Origin: Streptomyces sp. T12
Lineage (GTDB): Bacteria; Actinomycetota; Actinomycetes; Streptomycetales; Streptomycetaceae
NCBI RefSeq assembly: GCF_028736035.1
Contig: NZ_CP117866.1
Span: forward strand, 372,001-436,000
Direction: 5' to 3'
Length of the DNA stretch: 64,000 nucleotides
Shown here: positions 59,716 to 64,000 of the stretch, in pieces
Layout of the letters: every line of letters starts with the position of its first letter
Position numbering within the stretch: position 1 is the first letter of the stretch
Program-made: the position numbers and the translations under genes
Notes under the pieces: model-generated
Seen by the model: the letters and a program-made list of their open reading frames with translations, nothing else
Databases searched by the model: none
Told to the model about the DNA's origin: nothing

Positions 59716-61254
59716 TCAGATGTCGCGTGGCTCCAACGGCCGCACGGCGGGGCCCTGCACGACGCGGCCGTCGGGGTCGAAGCGGGAGCCGTGGCACGGG
59801 CATTCCCAGGCCCGTTCGGCGCGGTTGAACGCCACGAGACAGCCCAGGTGCGTGCACTTCGCGGAGACGGCGTGCACCTTCCCGTCCTCGTCGCGGTGGA
59901 CGGCGCAGCGTTTCCCGGACACGTGGACGACGGCGCCGTCGCCGGGGGCGATATCGTCCACCGACGTGGCCGAGGGGCCCGGCAGGTGCTGGAGCCGGTC
60001 GCCGACGAAGTGGCGTGCCACGTCGGCCTGGTGCTTGAGGAAGTCCTTCCCCTCGCGCAGGACGGACGTCACGCGGCGCGGGTCGTACAGGTCGCTCCAC
60101 GGGTTCTCGCGGCCGGTGATCAGATCGCACAGCAGGCGGCCCGACATGATGCCGCTCGCGAGTCCCCAGCCGCCGAAGCCGGTGGCCACGTAGGTGTGCC
60201 GGCTCCCGGGGTGCAGCGGGCCGACGAGGGGCACGGAGTCGGTGGGGTCGTTGTCCTGCGTGGCCCAGCGGTGCGTGAAGTCGAGGTCCCCGAAGCGCTC
60301 CACCGCCCACGCGGACAGGGTCTCGAACCGCGCCTCGACATCGTCGCCGGTGCCGGGGGTGAAGTGCTCGCCGGTGACGATGAGCAGGCGCTTGCCGTCC
60401 TCGTAGGGTGCCGTGCGGACGGAGCGGGTGTTCTGCTCGGGGGTGATGTACATGCCGGTCGGAGCCGCGGCCGACTCGATGGGAGCGGCGACCACGAGTT
60501 CGCGGCGGGGTGAGAGCCGGGTGAACAGCAGGGCCCGGTCGAAGATCGGATAGTGGGTGGCGACCACGACGGACCCCGCGGTCACCTTCACCCCGTCCTC
60601 GGTCGTCAGGACACACCGGTCGCCCTCGGAGAGACCGACCACGCGCGTGTGCTCGTGCACCCGGCCACCCAGGCGGCGCAGGTCCTCGGCCAGCGCCAGC
60701 AGGTACTTGCGGGGGTGGAACTGTGCCTGCTCCTCGACCCGGACCGCGCCCGCGACCGGGAACGGCAGATCCGTGTCGGTCACGTACTCGGCGCGCAGAC
60801 CCGCCTCCCGGGCCGCGGTGGCCTCGGCCCGCAGCTCGTCGGTGCGGTCGCCGTCCTCGGCGTAGGTGTACGCCGCCGTGCCCTCCCAGTCGCACTCGAT
60901 GCCGAGCGCGTCCGCGGTCTCGGCGGCGTGCCGGATCGCGTCCATCTGCGAGGCCGCGAACAGGCGCGCTCCCTCCTTGCCGCGGGTGCGGCGGAGCCGG
61001 TCGTAGATCAAGGTGTGCTGGGCGCTCAGCTTGGCCGTCGTGTGGCCGGTGACGCCGGCGGCGACCCGGTCCGCCTCCAGCAGGGCGACGCCGTGCCCGC
61101 GCCGGGCCAGCTCCCAGGCGGTGCTGAGCCCGGCGATGCCCGCCCCCACCACGGCGACCTCGACGGTGAGGTCACCGTCGGGTGGGGGTGCGAGCTCGCC
61201 GGGCGGTGCCGTCTCGATCCAGTACGACGTGTGGGTGCGGCCCTGATCGTCCAT
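59716..61254 (-). CDS. FAD-dependent oxidoreductase with C-terminal Rieske domain
   Basis: 512 residues. FAD-binding DAO-type fold: VEVAVVGAGIAGLSTAWELARRGHGVALLE, then GHTTAKLSAQH and YVATGFGGWGLASGIMSGRLLCDLI. The Rieske 2Fe-2S domain occupies about 420-512, with ligands Cys467-x-His469 and Cys485-x2-His488 and the extra pair Cys472/Cys487 (CTHLGC; CPCHG). Homologues are annotated as FAD-dependent oxidoreductases without a proven substrate; electron transfer between the domains is likely. Single gene. Confidence 0.92.
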   Translation of the reverse strand: MDDQGRTHTSYWIETAPPGELAPPPDGDLTVEVAVVGAGIAGLSTAWELARRGHGVALLEADRVAAGVTGHTTAKLSAQHTLIYDRLRRTRGKEGARLFAASQMDAIRHAAETADALGIECDWEGTAAYTYAEDGDRTDELRAEATAAREAGLRAEYVTDTDLPFPVAGAVRVEEQAQFHPRKYLLALAEDLRRLGGRVHEHTRVVGLSEGDRCVLTTEDGVKVTAGSVVVATHYPIFDRALLFTRLSPRRELVVAAPIESAAAPTGMYITPEQNTRSVRTAPYEDGKRLLIVTGEHFTPGTGDDVEARFETLSAWAVERFGDLDFTHRWATQDNDPTDSVPLVGPLHPGSRHTYVATGFGGWGLASGIMSGRLLCDLITGRENPWSDLYDPRRVTSVLREGKDFLKHQADVARHFVGDRLQHLPGPSATSVDDIAPGDGAVVHVSGKRCAVHRDEDGKVHAVSAKCTHLGCLVAFNRAERAWECPCHGSRFDPDGRVVQGPAVRPLEPRDI

Positions 61255-61378
61255 GGCGGCCGAGTTCCCCGCACCGACGGGGCCACACGACGGGCCGCCG
61301 GTCGGCCCACGGCGCAGGTCACCTGGTAGCGGCCCGACGGAAGGCGGTACTCGCCGCCCCGCCCTCGAAGCCCGGGAA

Positions 61379-62308
61379 TCAGGCGCTCTTCCCCGATCGC
61401 CTCGTCGAGTCGCGGCTCAGGATGCCGAAGGCCCACCGCTCGTTGAAGCCCGCCACGAAGCCGATGGCGCTCCAGAAGCCCCAGAACTCGGTGCCCTGGG
61501 CGGCCGATCCCGGGCTCCCCGCGGCCGGGCAGATCTCGGCCGCGGTGGCGGGCGACTCGAAGACCGGCACGATGCCGCCGCTGAGCAGGAAGTACACGGC
61601 GAGGGCGAGTATCCAGCCGACGAACACGCGGTAGACGCCCTCGTGGCGCATGCTGCGGGCCATCTGGCCGGGGACGACGATGTCCTCGCGCCCGTCGCTC
61701 AGTCGGCGCGTCAGCTGGTCCACGCTGCCCCTGAGCCGCACCAGCACACTGAGCACGGCCCCGAACGCCCCGACGCCGCCGCACACGAACGCGCCGAGCA
61801 GGCTCCAGCGGTTGGCGCAGTTCAGCGTCACGCCGAGGGCGCCGAGCAGGTCGACGCCCCAGAGCAGCGGTACGGCGAGCAGGGCGAGGCTCGCGGCCGA
61901 GCCGACGGCGAGGCCGATGTTGAGGCCCCGGCTGACGGCGGTCGCACTGTCCTGCGCCAGCCGGCCCCTCAAGTCGGCGATCTCCTGGTCGAGATACTGG
62001 GTCAGGTGCTCGTTGGGCTTGGCGTCGGCGAGCCGCGGGTCGCTCAGCGCGTTGCCGAGCACCCGCACCACGGTGACCCGCGCCGAGATCCGCGTCCTGC
62101 GTTCGAAGGCGCGCTGCGAGGCACCGTGGAGAAGCTGCAGTTGCAGTTGCTGCTCGGGATACAGATCACCGAACTGCACATAGGTGCCGTCGAAGCCGGC
62201 CGGCACGACGTCCCTGAGCCCTTCGGGCCGCAACTCGGTGTCGGCCCCCTGGACCGACTCCCGCAATGCCCGCCACCACGGGTGGCGGCGTCCCTCATCG
62301 TCCGTCAT
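61379..62308 (-). CDS. Membrane protein of unknown function
   Basis: 309 residues. A hydrophilic N-terminal half (1-130; QFGDLYPEQQLQLQLLHGASQRAFERRTR) is followed by about four helices (NIGLAVGSAASLALLAVPLLWGV, SLLGAFVCGGVGAFGAVLSVLVRL, YRVFVGWILALAVYFLLSGGIVP, and WGFWSAIGFVAGFNERWAFGI). The C-terminal motif GFNERWAFGIL is seen in several actinobacterial membrane proteins of unknown role. The start at 62308 lies within a tandem repeat that duplicates the ribosome-site region. Confidence 0.8.
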   Translation of the reverse strand: MTDDEGRRHPWWRALRESVQGADTELRPEGLRDVVPAGFDGTYVQFGDLYPEQQLQLQLLHGASQRAFERRTRISARVTVVRVLGNALSDPRLADAKPNEHLTQYLDQEIADLRGRLAQDSATAVSRGLNIGLAVGSAASLALLAVPLLWGVDLLGALGVTLNCANRWSLLGAFVCGGVGAFGAVLSVLVRLRGSVDQLTRRLSDGREDIVVPGQMARSMRHEGVYRVFVGWILALAVYFLLSGGIVPVFESPATAAEICPAAGSPGSAAQGTEFWGFWSAIGFVAGFNERWAFGILSRDSTRRSGKSA

Positions 62309-62338
62309 GACAGTCCCCCGTTCATGACAGTCCCCCGT
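62305..62338. repeat. Exact 17-bp tandem repeat over the start of the membrane protein gene
   Basis: Positions 62305-62321 and 62322-62338 are identical 17-base units (TCATGACAGTCCCCCGT on the plus strand). On the minus strand each unit carries GGGGGA and an ATG, and a further partly related copy with another ATG lies just upstream (to 62348). The upstream ATGs start mini-frames of six and eight codons (MNGGLS and MTDNGGLS), both ending at TGAs overlapping the next ATG. Confidence 0.85.
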
Positions 62339-62414
62339 TGTCCGTCATGAGAAAGCTGTACCGGTGCCGGATCCCGGCCGGAAGCCTCCCCACGGCACCA
62401 GTCCGGTCACCGAC

Positions 62415-62467
62415 GTCACGGAGCCGTGACCTCCGCCGTACATCCGTCGCCGCGCGGAGCCGTGACC
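62415..62467. promoter_or_regulatory. Palindrome plus repeated half-site upstream of the ABC exporter
   Basis: GTCACGG-AG-CCGTGAC (62415-62430) is a perfect 16-bp palindrome. Thirteen bases of it (CGGAGCCGTGACC) recur at 62455-62467, 36 bp away. They lie in the 285-bp divergent region (62309-62593) between the membrane protein and the ABC exporter, 130-180 bases from the exporter start. A TetR-like or two-component regulator is a plausible binder; none is adjacent in the window. Confidence 0.5.
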
Positions 62468-62593
62468 GCGGCCGACCCCCCGTCGAGGGTGTCGCTGAGT
62501 ACACCCGGCAATACGGGTTCTGCGCCCAATGTGGTCGGCCCCCCGGCTCCGTAGCTTCTTCGGCAGGGCACAGGGAGTGCCGGACGGAGAGTG

Positions 62594-63385
62594 ATGACGA
62601 TGTTGCGCGCAGGTTCGCGACGCACGCACGACAAGGGACCCGCCGCCGAGGCGCTCCGGCTGGTCAAGGTCACCAAGACCTACGGTGCGCACGACAGTGC
62701 CGTGACCGCTCTGGACGGGGTCACCCTCGGTCTGGGGCGGGGCACCTTCACCGCGGTGATGGGGCCTTCGGGGTCCGGCAAGACCACGCTGCTGCACTGC
62801 GCGGCCGGGCTGGACCGGCCGGACAGCGGCATCGTGCGGGTGGACGGCACCGAGCTGACCGGCGGCGGCGAGGCCGAGCTGACGAAGTTCCGGCGGGGAC
62901 GGATCGGGTTCGTGTTCCAGCAGTACAACCTGCTTCCGACGCTGACCGTCGCCCAGAACACGGTGCTGCCGCTCAAGCTCGCCGGGCAGCGTGTCGACCG
63001 CGAGCGGGCCAAGGAGGTCCTGACCTCCGTCGGCCTCGGCGACCGGCTCGGGCACCGCCCCGACCAGTTGTCCGGCGGTCAGCGGCAACGCGTGGCGATC
63101 GCCCGCGCCCTGGTCACGGAGCCTCGGGTGATCTTCGCGGACGAGCCGACCGGTGCCCTGGACACGCGCAACGCACGCGACGTGCTGCGGTTGCTCCAGC
63201 AGGCGGTGCGGGTGCACGGCCGGACCGTGGTGATGGTGACCCATGACCCGGTCGCCGCCTCCTACGCCGACTCGGTGTTGTTCCTGGCGGACGGCCGGCT
63301 GGCGGGCCGGTTGGACGCCCCGACGGCGGACGCGGTGGCCGAACGCCTCGCGCACCTGGGCGACAACGTGGCGACGGGGGTGTGA
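62594..63385 (+). CDS. ABC exporter ATPase, LolD/MacB type
   Basis: 263 residues from ATG 62594; GTG 62591 or ATG 62600 are also possible. Walker [11 protein letters not shown]-loop [14 protein letters not shown], signature [16 protein letters not shown], Walker [13 protein letters not shown] and H-loop TVVMVTHDP. The segment [19 protein letters not shown] is typical of ATPases paired with FtsX/MacB-like permeases. It drives the permease encoded three bases downstream, often for antimicrobial peptide or lipid export. Confidence 0.93.
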   Translation: MTMLRAGSRRTHDKGPAAEALRLVKVTKTYGAHDSAVTALDGVTLGLGRGTFTAVMGPSGSGKTTLLHCAAGLDRPDSGIVRVDGTELTGGGEAELTKFRRGRIGFVFQQYNLLPTLTVAQNTVLPLKLAGQRVDRERAKEVLTSVGLGDRLGHRPDQLSGGQRQRVAIARALVTEPRVIFADEPTGALDTRNARDVLRLLQQAVRVHGRTVVMVTHDPVAASYADSVLFLADGRLAGRLDAPTADAVAERLAHLGDNVATGV

Positions 63386-63388
63386 GCG

Positions 63389-64000
63389 ATGTTCCTGCTG
63401 GCCATGCGGTCGATACGGCACCGCCCCGGACGGTTCCTCGCGACACTGCTGTCCGCGTTCCTGGGCGCGGCGATCATCATGACGTTCCACTCGATGCACG
63501 ACACGGCGGCGCAGGACGGCGTCGACGCGACCAGCGCGGAGACCCTGTCCACCGCGGCGGGCGTCGTCGGCGGCTACGGCACCCTGCTGGTGTTCTTCGC
63601 CGTCGCCTCCACCCTGACGGTCAACGTCCGCCAGCGCGCCGCCGAGTTGGCGCTGCTGCGCTGCTCGGGGGCGACTCCGGCGCAGCTCAAGCGGATGGTG
63701 GTGGGCGAGGCAGTGGTCGTGGCCCTGGTGGGCGCGGCGCTGGCGATCGGCCCGGCGATGCTGGGTGGGCAGGCACTGCTGGAGGTGTTCCAGGACAGCG
63801 GTCAGGTCGCCGGATCCGTCGACCACTCCTTCGGCCCGATCGCTCTGACGACGGGCATCGCCATCACGCTGCTGGCGTCGGCGGGCGCCGCCTTCCTCGC
63901 CGTACGGCGGGCGACGCGCGGGCATGAACGGCGGGGCGGGGCACGCAGGTTCCTCGCGTACGCGGCGCTGCTCGCCGGTGCGGCGTCGGTCGCCTCCACC
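63389..64000 (+). CDS. FtsX-like ABC exporter permease, 5' part (runs off the window)
   Basis: At least 204 residues, no stop before the right edge. ATG 63389, three bases after the ATPase stop. MFLLAMRSIRHRPGRFLATLLSAFLGAAIIMTF begins the first transmembrane helix; then TAAGVVGGYGTLLVFFAVASTLTVNVRQRAAELALLRCSGATPAQLKRMVVGEAVVVALVGAAL, the FtsX-domain pattern with the coupling-helix region RQRAAELALLRCSGATP. The missing part should hold a second FtsX domain. Partner of the ATPase. Confidence 0.9.
   Translation, partial: MFLLAMRSIRHRPGRFLATLLSAFLGAAIIMTFHSMHDTAAQDGVDATSAETLSTAAGVVGGYGTLLVFFAVASTLTVNVRQRAAELALLRCSGATPAQLKRMVVGEAVVVALVGAALAIGPAMLGGQALLEVFQDSGQVAGSVDHSFGPIALTTGIAITLLASAGAAFLAVRRATRGHERRGGARRFLAYAALLAGAASVAST

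Noticed and set aside
1..64000. CRISPR arrays, insertion sequences, attachment sites, tRNA and rRNA genes
   Set aside because: I looked for regularly spaced repeats, transposase or integrase proteins and tRNA-like cloverleaf segments and saw none. A tRNA scan by program was not possible, so a missed tRNA cannot be fully excluded, though no gap is long enough to make one likely.

Overview
The window is a high-GC actinobacterial chromosome segment, almost certainly from a Streptomyces. It has strong third-position G/C bias, many GTG and several TTG starts, a conservon (cvn) gene pair, CYP102-family P450s, a DUF5999 small protein, ECF41 and GlxA/AdpA-type regulators, and a typical Streptomyces intergenic repeat. 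I saw no rRNA, tRNA, transposase, integrase or CRISPR array. Gene density is normal for a chromosome, with about 65 protein genes.

Layout. 1-1.8 kb: end of a conservon (roadblock protein start and sensor-kinase-like CvnA, minus strand). 2-8.6 kb: a lipoprotein, a GlxA-type AraC regulator divergent from an NADP oxidoreductase, an alcohol/aldehyde dehydrogenase pair divergent from a MarR regulator, and a STAS antagonist. 8.6-11.7 kb: a second-type PRPP synthetase, a P450 with an unusual K-helix motif, a DUF4230 protein. 11.7-15.4 kb: a six-gene Mrp/MBH-type cation/proton antiporter operon without a MrpA NuoL-like subunit and with fused subunits. 15.7-25.9 kb: VanZ, TauE/SafE, a secreted GH16-RICIN glucanase, a PolX-like PHP protein, HAD phosphatase, a hairpin-rich intergenic region (possible structured RNA), a MerR-type promoter driving an SDR, an epimerase, a ROK regulator and a kinase. 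26-40 kb: a self-sufficient CYP102 fusion divergent from a PAS-LuxR regulator, DUF3626, an EF-G-binding FBP protein, an erythromycin-esterase-like enzyme, an aromatic acid exporter, a Tat lactonase, an iron-box controlled DUF2470 protein, and a TetR/CYP102B-like P450 divergent pair. 40-44 kb: DUF5999, SigJ-like ECF41 sigma factor, PIG-L deacetylase, proline iminopeptidase-like hydrolase.

44-59.7 kb is the most coherent system: a complete L-rhamnose regulon. One arm (minus) holds the ABC importer (ATPase, two permeases, binding protein), rhamnose mutarotase, a secreted BNR_4 propeller protein and a LacI regulator. The divergent arm (plus) holds rhamnose isomerase, a bifunctional rhamnulose-1-phosphate aldolase/lactaldehyde dehydrogenase, rhamnulokinase, then lutABC. 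The two promoters face each other across a 270-bp region with three LacI-type palindromes. The enzyme order suggests that rhamnose is taken all the way to DHAP and pyruvate: the lactaldehyde formed by the aldolase is oxidised to L-lactate by the fused dehydrogenase and on to pyruvate by LutABC. 59.7-64 kb: a Rieske-FAD oxidoreductase, a membrane protein whose start region lies in a tandem duplication, and an ABC exporter cut by the right edge.

The strongest leads are the MBH-ordered antiporter without MrpA, the BNR_4 protein inside the rhamnose operon, the hairpin cluster at about 20.99-21.14 kb, and a set of promoter palindromes that link regulators to their neighbours.
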